Of a DNA stretch of 64,000 bases, positions 7,667 to 16,833 are shown one piece after another (positions within the stretch are counted from its first letter, which is position 1; each line of letters opens with the position of its first letter). The notes beneath the pieces are model-generated. The model ran no database searches, had not been told where the DNA came from, and saw only the letters and a program-made list of their open reading frames with translations. Source of the DNA: Croceivirga radicis (lineage in GTDB: Bacteria; Bacteroidota; Bacteroidia; Flavobacteriales; Flavobacteriaceae). Where the stretch lies: contig NZ_MTBC01000002.1 of assembly GCF_002072105.2 (NCBI RefSeq), positions 310,001-374,000 on the forward strand, in the 5' to 3' direction. The translations under genes and the position numbers were made by a program.

Positions 7667-10356
7667 TGAAGGGTACATATAAAATTGCGGTATGGGTAGG
7701 GAGTTTGCTTTTTACCGTAGGAGCGCTAGCTCAAAATATTACCCTAAAAGGTATGGTTAAAGATAGTCTGCAAAACCCTTTAGATATGGCTAATGTTATG
7801 GCTGTAAACCAAGATGGGCAGGCCTTAGATGGTTTTGGCATTACTAGCCCTGAAGGTAAATTTCAATTTAATGTAAAGGCAAACGCTACATACGTAATTA
7901 GGGTTAGTTTTTTAGGATTTACCACCAAAGAAATTCCCTTGACCACAACAACGCAAGATGTTGATCTAGATGTAGTTCTATATGAATCGGCAGAAAGTTT
8001 AGATGAGGTAGAGGTAGTCTATGAGATTCCAGTTTCTATAAAAGGTGACACCATTATTTACAATACGGATTCTTTTGTAACGGGTACGGAAAAAAAATTA
8101 GAAGATGTTTTAAGCCGCTTACCTGGGGTAGAAGTAAATGATGACGGCGAGATAGAAGTAGAGGGTAAAACAGTGACCAAGGTAATGGTAGAGGGTGAAG
8201 ATTTTTTTGATGGCGATTCTAAGCTTGCCGCTAAAAATATTCCTGCAAATGCTTTAGATAAGATAGAAGTGCTACGTAATTATAGTGAAGTTTCACAATT
8301 AAAAGGGGTTACAAATAACCAAGATAATGTTGCTATTAATTTAAAACTAAAAGCAGGTAAAAAGAAGTTTTGGTTTGGAGAGATTACCGGTGGTGCAGGT
8401 CCAGACGGTAGGTATACCGCCAACCCCAAGTTGTTTTACTATAGCCCGGATTTTAGCTTAAACCTACTAACCAACCTTAACAATGTGGGCGAAGTAGCTT
8501 TTTCTAGAAGAGATTATTGGAATTTTACAGGAGGCTTTCAAGGCGCTACCCGTAGCAATGTTGGTACAAGCTTTACTACCGGTTCTAGCGGTTTAGGAAT
8601 TAGTACGGCACAAAACGATAGGGCTAAAGAAATAGATACCAAATTTGGTGCTTTAAACTTTACCTTAAAACCAACGGATGTATGGACGTTAAATGGTTTT
8701 GGCATTTATTCCTATACCAATACGCTTATGGAAACAGAAGCAAGCAGGGTTTTTATTGCAAGTAACCAAACGGAACAAACCACGGCTAGTACAGACCAAG
8801 TTTCTAAACTGGGGCTTATAAAGTTGGGGTCTAACTACAAGCCTAACGATACTTTTCAATGGAATTATGATGTTTTGGTAAGGCTATCAGACGAGGAAGA
8901 AGTAACAAATACCTTGTCCTTAACAACAACCGCAGATACCATTAACGAGCAAAATAGCCAAAGGCCGACAACTATTACCCAAAATAGTAATGTGTATTAT
9001 ACGGCTAATGAAAGTAACATTTTTGCTTTGGAAGCAAGTTATGAGTATGCAGATGAAAACCCATTTTACAATGCTATTAGGGAGCAGCAACCGTTTTTAG
9101 GCACTATTCCTTTTAATGAAGAGCAATCTGTATATAATGTAAATCAGGATCAATACACACAAACCCACCGGTTAGATGCTAAACTGGATTATTTTTGGGT
9201 AACCTCCCCCAAAAGTCATGTAAACTTTACCCTGGGCACTACGGTAAGTGAGCAACGTTTTAATTCTAAAATATTTCAAATTTTAGATAACGGCACATCG
9301 GAAGATTTTAATGAGAGTGTGTTAAACAATGATGTTGACTTTTCTTTTTCTGATGCTTTCTTGGGTATGCACTACAAACTAGTTGCGGGTAAGTTTACGT
9401 TAAATCCTGGTTTTCATGTGCATGCGTATAAAGCCACGAACACTCAATTAGGAACTTCTGTAAGTGATGATTTAGTGAACATAGTGCCAGATATGTTTAT
9501 TCAATATCAATTTAAAGATTCGGAGAGCTTACGCTTTAATTATAACATTACGCGGAGTTTTTCAGATATTAACAGCTTTGCTTCGGGTTACATCTTTAAC
9601 AATTACAACTCGCTCTATCAGGGTAATCGGGATTTAGAAAGTGCATTGTATCATAATGTTAGCTTAAACTTTTTCAGTTTTAAAATGTTTAATCAGCAAA
9701 ATATTTTTGCAAATGCCTCTTACAGCAAACGCATAGACGCATTTAAGACCAATACCAGTATTACGGGTATAAATCAGGTAAACTCACCTATAAATTCCAA
9801 TTTGGAAGATGAGACCCTGTCTGCCAATGGCAATTACCAAAGAACTTTTGGAAAGTTAAAAGTTAGTGCCCAAACCGGACTTTCTTATGGTAATACCAAT
9901 AACATTGTTAACGGTGAAGCTCAAAATTCGCAATCGTTCACCCAAAATTATACGGCTTCTGTGGGTAGTAGTTTTGTAAAGGCTCCTAATTTAGAGCTGG
10001 GTTACCGCTACACGGTAAACGATTACAATACTGGTGCCACCAACGCTACGTTTTATACAGAAAGGCCATTTGCTAAGTTTGATGCCGCTTTCTTAAACGG
10101 CTTTGTGTTCTTGGCAGATTATGATTACTACTTTTATAGGGATAAGGCAGAAACGGTAGAAAATAAATATGGTTTCTTAAATGCCAGTTTATCCTATCAA
10201 AAACCTAAAAGTAAGTGGGAATATAGTATTGAGGCTACCAATTTGACTAATAATGAGGTGCTGAATAGGGATACGTATAACGACAATTTTATAAGTACTT
10301 CTGCCTATTTTGTGCAGCCAAGGTATCTGATATTTAAAATTAAGTACGATTTATAA
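7666..10356 (+). CDS. Outer-membrane beta-barrel protein with carboxypeptidase-like regulatory domain
   Basis: This 896-residue protein starts with a signal peptide (about 22 residues, cleavage after ALAQ), then a carboxypeptidase-like regulatory beta-sandwich (about residues 24-110), a plug-like domain (about 125-235, with VTKVMVEGEDFFDGD) and a large aromatic-rich barrel to the C-terminus, which ends YLIFKIKYDL. It belongs to the OMP_b-brl_3/TonB-receptor-like group and lacks an obvious TonB box or SusC signature, so a transport substrate cannot be named. It is coupled to the GLPGLI gene through a 1-base overlap. Confidence 0.85.
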   Translation: MKGTYKIAVWVGSLLFTVGALAQNITLKGMVKDSLQNPLDMANVMAVNQDGQALDGFGITSPEGKFQFNVKANATYVIRVSFLGFTTKEIPLTTTTQDVDLDVVLYESAESLDEVEVVYEIPVSIKGDTIIYNTDSFVTGTEKKLEDVLSRLPGVEVNDDGEIEVEGKTVTKVMVEGEDFFDGDSKLAAKNIPANALDKIEVLRNYSEVSQLKGVTNNQDNVAINLKLKAGKKKFWFGEITGGAGPDGRYTANPKLFYYSPDFSLNLLTNLNNVGEVAFSRRDYWNFTGGFQGATRSNVGTSFTTGSSGLGISTAQNDRAKEIDTKFGALNFTLKPTDVWTLNGFGIYSYTNTLMETEASRVFIASNQTEQTTASTDQVSKLGLIKLGSNYKPNDTFQWNYDVLVRLSDEEEVTNTLSLTTTADTINEQNSQRPTTITQNSNVYYTANESNIFALEASYEYADENPFYNAIREQQPFLGTIPFNEEQSVYNVNQDQYTQTHRLDAKLDYFWVTSPKSHVNFTLGTTVSEQRFNSKIFQILDNGTSEDFNESVLNNDVDFSFSDAFLGMHYKLVAGKFTLNPGFHVHAYKATNTQLGTSVSDDLVNIVPDMFIQYQFKDSESLRFNYNITRSFSDINSFASGYIFNNYNSLYQGNRDLESALYHNVSLNFFSFKMFNQQNIFANASYSKRIDAFKTNTSITGINQVNSPINSNLEDETLSANGNYQRTFGKLKVSAQTGLSYGNTNNIVNGEAQNSQSFTQNYTASVGSSFVKAPNLELGYRYTVNDYNTGATNATFYTERPFAKFDAAFLNGFVFLADYDYYFYRDKAETVENKYGFLNASLSYQKPKSKWEYSIEATNLTNNEVLNRDTYNDNFISTSAYFVQPRYLIFKIKYDL

Positions 10357-10363
10357 TTTTCAA

Positions 10364-10395
10364 TTTTGTCAAAAGCATTTGGCTTCCTACTTTTG
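10364..10395 (+). promoter_or_regulatory. metK promoter
   Basis: TTTTG at 10364-10368 and TACTTTTG at 10388-10395 are separated by 19 bases, a good match to the Bacteroidota -33/-7 pair. Transcription would begin near 10402, just before the SAM-II-like element. Confidence 0.7.
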
Positions 10396-10406
10396 TCCTC
10401 CATTAA

Positions 10407-10483
10407 TGAGGAAGGATTTGACTGATTGCAACCTCAGAAGTTGAAACTGGTTTTCGGCGGAAATAAAAAAATGCTAAAAAGTG
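10407..10483 (+). promoter_or_regulatory. SAM-II-like riboswitch upstream of metK
   Basis: P1 can form between TGAGG (10407-10411) and CCTCA (10432-10436). The enclosed loop AAGGATTTGACTGATTGCAA and the downstream strand ATGCTAAAAAGTGG (10471-10484) match the SAM-II core I know (GATTT...ATTGCA...GCTAAAAAGG). Pseudoknot pairs ACT/AGT and GCA/TGC are possible. The stretch between P1 and the 3' strand is long (about 34 bases), as in described long-loop SAM-II variants. It lies between the promoter and the metK start, which is the expected place for SAM feedback. The covariation score was not computed. Confidence 0.72.
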
Positions 10484-10535
10484 GTGTTAACTTCTTTGGG
10501 GTGTTTCGTCAAATCTATCCATAAAATTGAAATGA

Positions 10536-11789
10536 ATGCCCTATTTATTTACTTCGGAGTCCGTTAGCGAAGGACATCCAGATAAAATAGCAGACCAGAT
10601 TAGCGATGCCTTGTTAGACAACTTTTTGGCGTTTGACCCAGAAAGTAAGGTTGCATGTGAGACCTTGGTAACTACGGGCCAAGTGGTATTGGCCGGTGAA
10701 GTAAAGAGCGATACCTACTTAGATGTGCAAACCATAGCTAGAGAGGTAATTAACAAAATAGGTTACACCAAAGGAGAATACCAGTTTAGTGGCGATTCTT
10801 GTGGCGTAATTTCTTTAATACATGAGCAAAGCCAAGATATTAACCAAGGTGTAGACCGTGCTACTAAAGAAGAACAGGGTGCAGGAGACCAAGGGATGAT
10901 GTTTGGTTACGCTACTAAGGAGACCGAAAATTACATGCCTTTGGCTTTGGATATTTCTCATAAAATTTTGCAGGTATTGGCAGATTTAAGGAGAGAAGGC
11001 AAAGAAATATCCTATCTACGTCCAGATGCAAAGGCACAGGTTACCATAGAGTATTCTGATGAAAACGTACCGCAGCGTATAGATACAATTGTGGTTTCTA
11101 CCCAGCACGATGCTTTTGACGAGGACGATGCTATGTTGGCTAAAATCAAAAAGGACATTATTGAAATCTTGATTCCGCGTGTAAAGGAACAATTGCCAGC
11201 CTATGTGCAAGCATTGTTTAATGATAGTATAACGTATCATATAAACCCTACTGGCAAGTTTGTAATAGGAGGTCCGCACGGAGATGCTGGTCTTACAGGT
11301 CGTAAAATTATAGTAGATACCTATGGTGGCAAAGGAGCGCATGGTGGTGGTGCCTTTAGTGGTAAAGACCCGAGTAAGGTAGACCGTAGTGCCGCATACG
11401 CGGCAAGACATGCTGCCAAAAATTTAGTGGCCGCAGGGGTTGCAGATGAGATTTTGGTGCAGGTGAGTTACGCTATTGGTGTAGTAGAGCCTACCTCTAT
11501 TTTTGTAGATACTTATGGTACCGCAAAAGTTGATTTATCTGATGGTGCAATAGCTAAAAAAGTGGCAGAATTGTTTGATATGCGTCCGTTTGCTATTGAA
11601 GAACGCCTTAAACTACGTAACCCTATCTATTTAGAGACCGCCGCTTACGGGCATATGGGTAAAACCCCGCAAACCGTAACCAAGGTTTATGAATCTCCTT
11701 ATAACGGTAGAATAGAAAAAGAGGTAGAGTTGTTTACTTGGGAAAAATTAGATCAAATAGATGCGGTAAAAGCTGCTTTTGGCATCTAA
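10536..11789 (+). CDS. metK: S-adenosylmethionine synthetase
   Basis: This 417-residue cytoplasmic enzyme makes SAM from methionine and ATP. It shows the expected N-terminal [19 protein letters not shown], the methionine/ATP loop motif [12 protein letters not shown] and the [15 protein letters not shown] signature, in the usual order and at the usual length. An ATG at 10532 is out of frame; 10536 gives [17 protein letters not shown], the family N-terminus. A promoter and a SAM-II-like leader stand upstream and a terminator follows, so it is probably monocistronic and under feedback from its own product. Confidence 0.97.
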   Translation: MPYLFTSESVSEGHPDKIADQISDALLDNFLAFDPESKVACETLVTTGQVVLAGEVKSDTYLDVQTIAREVINKIGYTKGEYQFSGDSCGVISLIHEQSQDINQGVDRATKEEQGAGDQGMMFGYATKETENYMPLALDISHKILQVLADLRREGKEISYLRPDAKAQVTIEYSDENVPQRIDTIVVSTQHDAFDEDDAMLAKIKKDIIEILIPRVKEQLPAYVQALFNDSITYHINPTGKFVIGGPHGDAGLTGRKIIVDTYGGKGAHGGGAFSGKDPSKVDRSAAYAARHAAKNLVAAGVADEILVQVSYAIGVVEPTSIFVDTYGTAKVDLSDGAIAKKVAELFDMRPFAIEERLKLRNPIYLETAAYGHMGKTPQTVTKVYESPYNGRIEKEVELFTWEKLDQIDAVKAAFGI

Positions 11790-11820
11790 AAGAATAATTC
11801 TATATCCCTTTAGAATAGAA

Positions 11821-11848
11821 AAAACCGCTAAGCAATTAGCGGTTTTTT
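11821..11848 (+). terminator. Rho-independent terminator after metK
   Basis: ACCGCTAA / TTAGCGGT stem with a 4-base loop and a TTTTTT tail. Confidence 0.88.
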
Positions 11849-11903
11849 AGTTTAATTAAAATTAAAAACTTCGTAGTTTTAAATGCTAACAAACAGACCA
11901 TCT

Positions 11904-13841
11904 ATGAAGTTTATCTTTAAGTACACCGTATTAGTTGTATTCCTAATTGCTGCCCAAGCATGTAAAAAGACCGGCAAAGCAGATACAAATGCAGAATTAT
12001 CAGATAATTACGTTGCCGATAATTACACCAAACAAGAAGTAGATATACCCATGCGAGACGGGGTAAATTTGCATACCACCATATATACTCCAAAAGATAC
12101 ATCGCAAGAATATCCAATAATTATGCAGCGAACACCCTATAGTTCCGCGCCCTATGGAGATGGTAAGTATAAAAGTAAAATAGCGCCTAACGTTAATATG
12201 ATGAAGGAAGGCTACATTGTAGTTTACCAAGATGTAAGGGGAAGATGGATGAGTGAGGGACATTATGAGAATATGCGCGCTTACATCCCAAACAAAACAA
12301 GTAATGAACAAGTAGATGAAAGTACGGATACGTATGATACCATTGATTGGTTGGTGAAAAATGTAAAAAACAACAACGGCAGAGTTGGGGTATGGGGAAT
12401 TTCATATCCTGGAATGTATGCTACCTACGCTACCATAGATGCGCATCCTGCATTAAAAGCCGCTTCGCCACAGGCATGTATTGGAGATTTTTTCTTCGAC
12501 GATTTTCACCACAATGGTGCTTATATGTTAAGTTATTTTAGGGCCACCTCTCTTTTTGGTACACCTAGGCCAAATGGAGACAGCCCAATAGATACGGCAT
12601 GGTACACCTTGCCAAACATAGGAACAGAAGACCAATATCAGTTTTTCTTGGACCAAGGACCGTTAGAGAATTTAGACCGATTTTTTGAGTATGAGACAGC
12701 GGATACCCCAAAAATGCGACCAGAAGGTAAAACAGACGATTATTTCTGGAACGAGTTAAAAGAACATCCAAATTATGATGAGTTGTGGCAGAGCCGTGGT
12801 TTAATTCAACATTTAGATAAAACCAAGAGCCATGTTGCAACAATGGTAGTAGGTGGTTGGTTTGATGCAGAAGATTTATATGGTCCTTTAGAGACCTATA
12901 AGAATATAGAAAAGCACAACAAAGGGGCATATAATACAATGGTATTTGGGCCTTGGGATCATGGTAGATGGGCACGTAGAAGCGAAAGAAATTTAGTAGG
13001 CAATTATTATTTTGGTGATTCTATCTCTGTTTTTTATCAAGATCAGATAGAAACCAAATTTTTTCATCACTTTTTAAAAGGGGATGGTGACCAGAATTCT
13101 GGACTACCAGAAGCCTATGTATTTGATTCTGGTAAAAAAGATTGGTCTCAATTTGATGCGTGGCCACCAAAGAACACCTCTAAAAAAGCCTTTTATCTAA
13201 GTGAGGATGAAAGGTTAACAACAGATCAACAAACTACTTCTGGTATTCAATTTGTTAGTAATGTAAAGAAGCCAGTGCCGTACTCGGAAGATATTAAATC
13301 TGTTTTTACACCTAGAAAGTATATGACAGATGATCAACGCTTTGCAGCTCGTAGGGCAGACGTATTGGTTTTTGAAACCGAGGTGTTGGACGAAGATTTG
13401 ACCTTGGCAGGTTCTATCTTGGCCAACCTACAGGTGGCTACTACTGGTACTGCCGCAGACTGGGTAGTTAAGGTAATAGATGTACATCCAGAAGATGTAG
13501 AAACCAATGAAGAAATGCAGGACCATCTTAAAATGAGCAACTATCATTTAATGGTAAGAAGTGAGGTTTTAAGGGGTAGGTTTAGAAATAGCTTTTTACA
13601 GCCAGAACCCTTTACTCCTAATGAAAAGACTGCCGTTACCATAAAACTACAAGATGTTTTCCACACCTTTAAAAAAGGGCATAAACTACAAGTGCAGGTC
13701 CAAAGTACTTGGTTTCCACTTATAGATTTAAATCCGCAAACTTATGTAGATAATATTTTCAAGGCTAAAGCGTCTGATTTTAAAACACAGACTCATACTG
13801 TATTTACAGATTCCAATATTGAATTTACTGTGCTACAGTGA
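11904..13841 (+). CDS. CocE/NonD-family hydrolase (X-Pro dipeptidyl-peptidase type), probably lipid-anchored
   Basis: The protein is about 645 residues. The hydrophobic N-terminus ends AAQAC, a loose lipobox, so it may be a lipoprotein; otherwise it is exported. The alpha/beta-hydrolase nucleophile elbow is WGISYPG, after the PMRDGVNLHTTIY strand that opens this family, and the C-terminal third is the PepX_C jelly-roll (from about residue 480). Relatives are cocaine esterase, glutaryl-acylases and X-Pro peptidases; the substrate is not predictable. A start at 11883 is also possible; 11904 gives a normal signal sequence. The TGA overlaps the next gene by four bases. Confidence 0.85.
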   Translation: MKFIFKYTVLVVFLIAAQACKKTGKADTNAELSDNYVADNYTKQEVDIPMRDGVNLHTTIYTPKDTSQEYPIIMQRTPYSSAPYGDGKYKSKIAPNVNMMKEGYIVVYQDVRGRWMSEGHYENMRAYIPNKTSNEQVDESTDTYDTIDWLVKNVKNNNGRVGVWGISYPGMYATYATIDAHPALKAASPQACIGDFFFDDFHHNGAYMLSYFRATSLFGTPRPNGDSPIDTAWYTLPNIGTEDQYQFFLDQGPLENLDRFFEYETADTPKMRPEGKTDDYFWNELKEHPNYDELWQSRGLIQHLDKTKSHVATMVVGGWFDAEDLYGPLETYKNIEKHNKGAYNTMVFGPWDHGRWARRSERNLVGNYYFGDSISVFYQDQIETKFFHHFLKGDGDQNSGLPEAYVFDSGKKDWSQFDAWPPKNTSKKAFYLSEDERLTTDQQTTSGIQFVSNVKKPVPYSEDIKSVFTPRKYMTDDQRFAARRADVLVFETEVLDEDLTLAGSILANLQVATTGTAADWVVKVIDVHPEDVETNEEMQDHLKMSNYHLMVRSEVLRGRFRNSFLQPEPFTPNEKTAVTIKLQDVFHTFKKGHKLQVQVQSTWFPLIDLNPQTYVDNIFKAKASDFKTQTHTVFTDSNIEFTVLQ

Positions 13842-14515
13842 AATCAAACGCCATAAAAAATAGTTCAAAAAAGCGTCCTTGGCCCACCAAGGACGCCATG
13901 CAACAAATCTACGAACTAGGTTTTTGGGGCTCAGGAAGCAATCCTTATTATTCTGGTCATGGTTCTCACCATCCAAAATATGTAACACCCTATATTTCTG
14001 CTGTATCTCAGTTTTTAAGCAGTTTTACAAACCCAATCAAGGTATGCGATCTTGGCTGTGGAGATTTCAATATAGGCAAGCAGCTGATTCCCTTTGTTTC
14101 AGAATATATTGGGGTAGATATTGTACCGGCACTCATTCAATTCAATCAAGAAAAGTATGGCACGGATAACGTGTATTTTAAGTGTTTAAATTTGGCAGAA
14201 GAGGAACTGCCAAAGGCAGATTGTGCTATTGTTAGGCAGGTGCTGCAACATTTATCCAATACAGAGATTGAAAGTATAGTACCCAAGTTGTATCAGTATA
14301 ACTACCTAATACTAACAGAACACCTTCCAGAAGGTAAATTTCAGCCTAATTTAGATATCATTTCGGGAAGAAACATTCGCTTAAGAAAAAATAGCGGTGT
14401 AATTCTAGAAGCAGCACCGTTTAACTTTAAGCCAATAGCAAAAAAGCAGTTGCTGGCCATCCCAGATGCTACAAATGGAGGTGTTATAATCACTACCTTA
14501 TATCAATGTAATTAA
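13838..14515 (+). CDS. Class I SAM-dependent methyltransferase, substrate unknown
   Basis: The protein has 225 residues with the SAM-binding glycine motif VCDLGCGDFNIGKQL (about residues 68-82) and the acidic strand-2 end EYIGVDIVP. The rest of the fold (VRQVLQHLSN, YLILTEHLP) fits a Rossmann methyltransferase. The GTG start overlaps the upstream TGA (GTGA), which suggests translational coupling to the hydrolase; the first ATG at 13898 would remove the RPWPTKDAM segment that appears conserved in relatives. The target molecule cannot be inferred. Confidence 0.8.
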   Translation: MKSNAIKNSSKKRPWPTKDAMQQIYELGFWGSGSNPYYSGHGSHHPKYVTPYISAVSQFLSSFTNPIKVCDLGCGDFNIGKQLIPFVSEYIGVDIVPALIQFNQEKYGTDNVYFKCLNLAEEELPKADCAIVRQVLQHLSNTEIESIVPKLYQYNYLILTEHLPEGKFQPNLDIISGRNIRLRKNSGVILEAAPFNFKPIAKKQLLAIPDATNGGVIITTLYQCN

Positions 14516-14596
14516 AATAACCAAATTGAGATTTACATGCTTCCAAGAATTCTGTTTAGGGCTATAATTGTTTATGTTTAAGGGAAATATGAGGAT

Positions 14597-15136
14597 ATGA
14601 AAACTCCGTACTACGTGTTTGTATTTTTTGTGTTATTAATTTTAAATCCAGTTAACGCACAGGAATCTGTGTTTGTATCTGACTTTATAGAACGGTTAGA
14701 GAATTCACAAAAATACGTGGAGCAAGTGGCAGAGCTCATGCCAGCGGAAAAGTACCAGTATAGGGCTTCAGAAGAATCCTTGAGTTTTGCACAAAATTTA
14801 ATGCATATCGGCTTTGCTTTAAACTGGCATTCTAAAACCTTACTTGGTGAAATAAAAACCCCAACTTGGCAAGAAGATACAGTGTACAAAACTAAGGGAA
14901 AGTCAAAAAAAGAAATGATAGCAATTGTGAATGCCACGTTTAAGGAAGCTATTTCAGTGTTAAAGCAATTAGATTCTAATGAACTTGAAAATCTATTAGA
15001 TTATTTTGGTTTAGATAGGACCAAAAGGCAAATCTGTTTGCTTTTGGCAGACCATATTACGCATCACCGAGCTCAAATGATAGTCTATTTAAGATTAAAC
15101 GGAATTACACCGCCACGGTATGTGCTGTATCAATAA
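14597..15136 (+). CDS. Exported DinB-like metalloprotein
   Basis: The 179 residues begin with a signal peptide (about residues 1-22, ending VNAQE). The rest is a four-helix-bundle DinB/YfiT-type domain with histidines in the usual metal positions: LMHIGFALNW in the second helix and LLADHITHHRAQM in the last. DinB-family proteins include thiol-dependent transferases such as bacillithiol S-transferases; those are cytosolic, so the export signal is notable. Function is unknown. It has its own intergenic region on both sides. Confidence 0.78.
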   Translation: MKTPYYVFVFFVLLILNPVNAQESVFVSDFIERLENSQKYVEQVAELMPAEKYQYRASEESLSFAQNLMHIGFALNWHSKTLLGEIKTPTWQEDTVYKTKGKSKKEMIAIVNATFKEAISVLKQLDSNELENLLDYFGLDRTKRQICLLLADHITHHRAQMIVYLRLNGITPPRYVLYQ

Positions 15137-15250
15137 TCCATAGAAAGACGGGTGGTTAGCGTTTATTAAAACAACTGTTACAAATTAAATAGAAAAGGAG
15201 TAATCCTTTAAAAAAAGGTAAAACATTAGGAATTCTAATATTTCTGCCTT

Positions 15251-15258
15251 TATATTTG
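15251..15258 (+). promoter_or_regulatory. Promoter -7 box for the metY operon leader
   Basis: TATATTTG matches TAnnTTTG, about 30 bases before the riboswitch P1 stem. A near-palindrome ATTAGGAATTCTAAT (15225-15239) lies just upstream, in the spacer where a regulator could sit. Confidence 0.5.
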
Positions 15259-15287
15259 CCCTATAAAGTTCACACACGTATTGAATA

Positions 15288-15404
15288 GTTATCAAGAAAG
15301 GTGGAGGGAATAGACCCTTTGAAGCCTTAGCAACCCTTGAGCGTTACCAACGACTGTTGGTACTCCAAGAAGGTGCTACATTCTACCCTTGTGGGAAGGA
15401 TAAC
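15288..15404 (+). promoter_or_regulatory. SAM-I (S-box) riboswitch before metY
   Basis: The core is clear: GTTATC opens P1, followed by AAGAAAGGTGGAGGG, the TGAAGCCTTAGCAACC junction, GAAGGTGCTACATTCTACC, and GATAAC closes P1 at 15399-15404. These are the invariant blocks of SAM-I aptamers. Downstream the leader continues for 109 bases with a palindrome GAGAATTTCTC (15410-15420) and a hairpin ACGACA/TGTCGT (15454-15469) but no classical terminator, so the mode of control is not decided. The whole 15137-15513 intergenic stretch is taken up by promoter, riboswitch and leader. Confidence 0.92.
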
Positions 15405-15513
15405 ACACAGAGAATTTCTCATCTATCTTCTTATAACTTTTTTATACCTGTTTACGACAAACATGTCGTTGGCTTTTAGTATTCAATTTTTAATAGTCGA
15501 TAAAAACAGAAAC

Positions 15514-16791
15514 ATGAGTAATTCACAATTTGCAACCAACGTTTTACACGCAGGCCATGATACCACACAAACGGGCGGTACCAGAGCTGTTCCCATTTAC
15601 CAATCTACCTCTTATGTATTTAACAATACGGACCACGCGGCCAATTTATTTTCTTTGGCAGAACTTGGTTTTATCTATACCCGATTAAATAACCCTACCA
15701 ATCAAATTTTACAGGAGCGTTTAGCTGCTATTGAAGGGGGTGTAGGTGCTGTAGTTTTTGCATCGGGTACTGCTGCCATTTCTACCGGTTTGCTAACTTT
15801 ATTAAAAGCAGGAGACCATATTGTGGCTTCTAGTAGTCTATATGGAGGCACCTATAATTTGCTAAATGTAACCTTACCAAGATTAGGTATTACCACTACG
15901 TTTGTAGATGCCGCAGACCCAGAGAATTTTGGCAAAGCAGTACAAGAAAATACCCGTGCGTTTTTTGTAGAATCCTTAGGAAATCCAAAATTGGATGTGT
16001 TGGATTTAAAAGGGATTTCTAAACAGGCAAAAGCAGCGCAGGTTCCTTTTATTGTAGATAATACGGTAGCAACACCGGGCTTACTAAATCCTATTGAACA
16101 TGGTGCCAATTTGGTAATACACTCGTTGACCAAATATATTGGTGGTCAAGGTAATTCTCTAGGTGGTGCTATAATAGATGCAGGAACGTTTGATTGGAGC
16201 AATGGTAAATTCCCAGAATTTACAGAGCCTTCTGCAGGTTACCATGGTTTGGTATACCATGAGGCCTTGGGCGCCGCAGCATTTACTTTTAAACTGATTT
16301 TAGAAGGACTTCGTGATTTTGGTGGGGCATTGAGTCCTTTTAACGCCTTCCAGATTATCCAAGGATTAGAAACCTTGCCGGTACGTATAAAACAACATAG
16401 TGAAAACGCCTTGGCATTGGCAGAATGGTTAGAAGGTAGAGAAGAAGTAGCTTGGGTAAATTATCCAGGTTTAAAGAGTAGTAAGTACAATAGCCTTGCA
16501 CAAGAATATTTGCCTAAAGGGCAAAGTGGTATTGTTACTTTTGGGGTCAAAGGTGGTTTTGAAGCAGCAAAACAATTAACAGACGCAACCAAGGTCTTCT
16601 CTTTATTGGCTAATATTGGTGATACCAAATCTTTAATTATACACCCAGCGAGTACCACACACCAGCAATTGAGTGTGGAGCAGCAAGCAAGTGCCGGGGT
16701 TACACAAGATTTGATTCGCTTGTCTGTTGGTTTAGAAGATATAGCGGATTTAAAGTCCGATTTACAACAGGCATTCGCGGCCGTAAAATAA
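15514..16791 (+). CDS. metY: O-acetylhomoserine sulfhydrylase
   Basis: This 425-residue PLP enzyme joins O-acetylhomoserine and sulfide to give homocysteine. The PLP lysine sits in HSLTKYIGGQGNSLGG; QSTSYVFNNTDHAANLF and YTRLNNPTNQ are typical of the Cys/Met-metabolism PLP family, and the long 425-430 residue form is the MetY type. The frame is open up to 15337, but those codons are inside the riboswitch; the ATG at 15514 (MSNSQFATNVLHAG) is the family start. It is first in an operon with the homoserine fusion protein (42 bases downstream) and metZ, and is under the SAM-I riboswitch. Confidence 0.93.
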   Translation: MSNSQFATNVLHAGHDTTQTGGTRAVPIYQSTSYVFNNTDHAANLFSLAELGFIYTRLNNPTNQILQERLAAIEGGVGAVVFASGTAAISTGLLTLLKAGDHIVASSSLYGGTYNLLNVTLPRLGITTTFVDAADPENFGKAVQENTRAFFVESLGNPKLDVLDLKGISKQAKAAQVPFIVDNTVATPGLLNPIEHGANLVIHSLTKYIGGQGNSLGGAIIDAGTFDWSNGKFPEFTEPSAGYHGLVYHEALGAAAFTFKLILEGLRDFGGALSPFNAFQIIQGLETLPVRIKQHSENALALAEWLEGREEVAWVNYPGLKSSKYNSLAQEYLPKGQSGIVTFGVKGGFEAAKQLTDATKVFSLLANIGDTKSLIIHPASTTHQQLSVEQQASAGVTQDLIRLSVGLEDIADLKSDLQQAFAAVK

Positions 16792-16833
16792 TACAGTTAA
16801 AGAGGGTTTACCCTAAGTAATTTAATCCCATAC

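Noticed and set aside
12000-12975. Several open frames antisense to the CocE/NonD hydrolase gene
   Set aside because: They overlap a clear gene on the other strand and encode Cys/His/Leu-rich sequence with no recognisable motif.
15337-15513. N-terminal extension of the metY reading frame (59 extra codons)
   Set aside because: These codons lie in the SAM-I riboswitch and its leader; the ATG at 15514 gives the normal MetY N-terminus.
15405-15513. Intrinsic terminator as expression platform of the metY riboswitch
   Set aside because: The hairpin ACGACA/TGTCGT is not followed by a proper T-run, so transcription termination is not supported.
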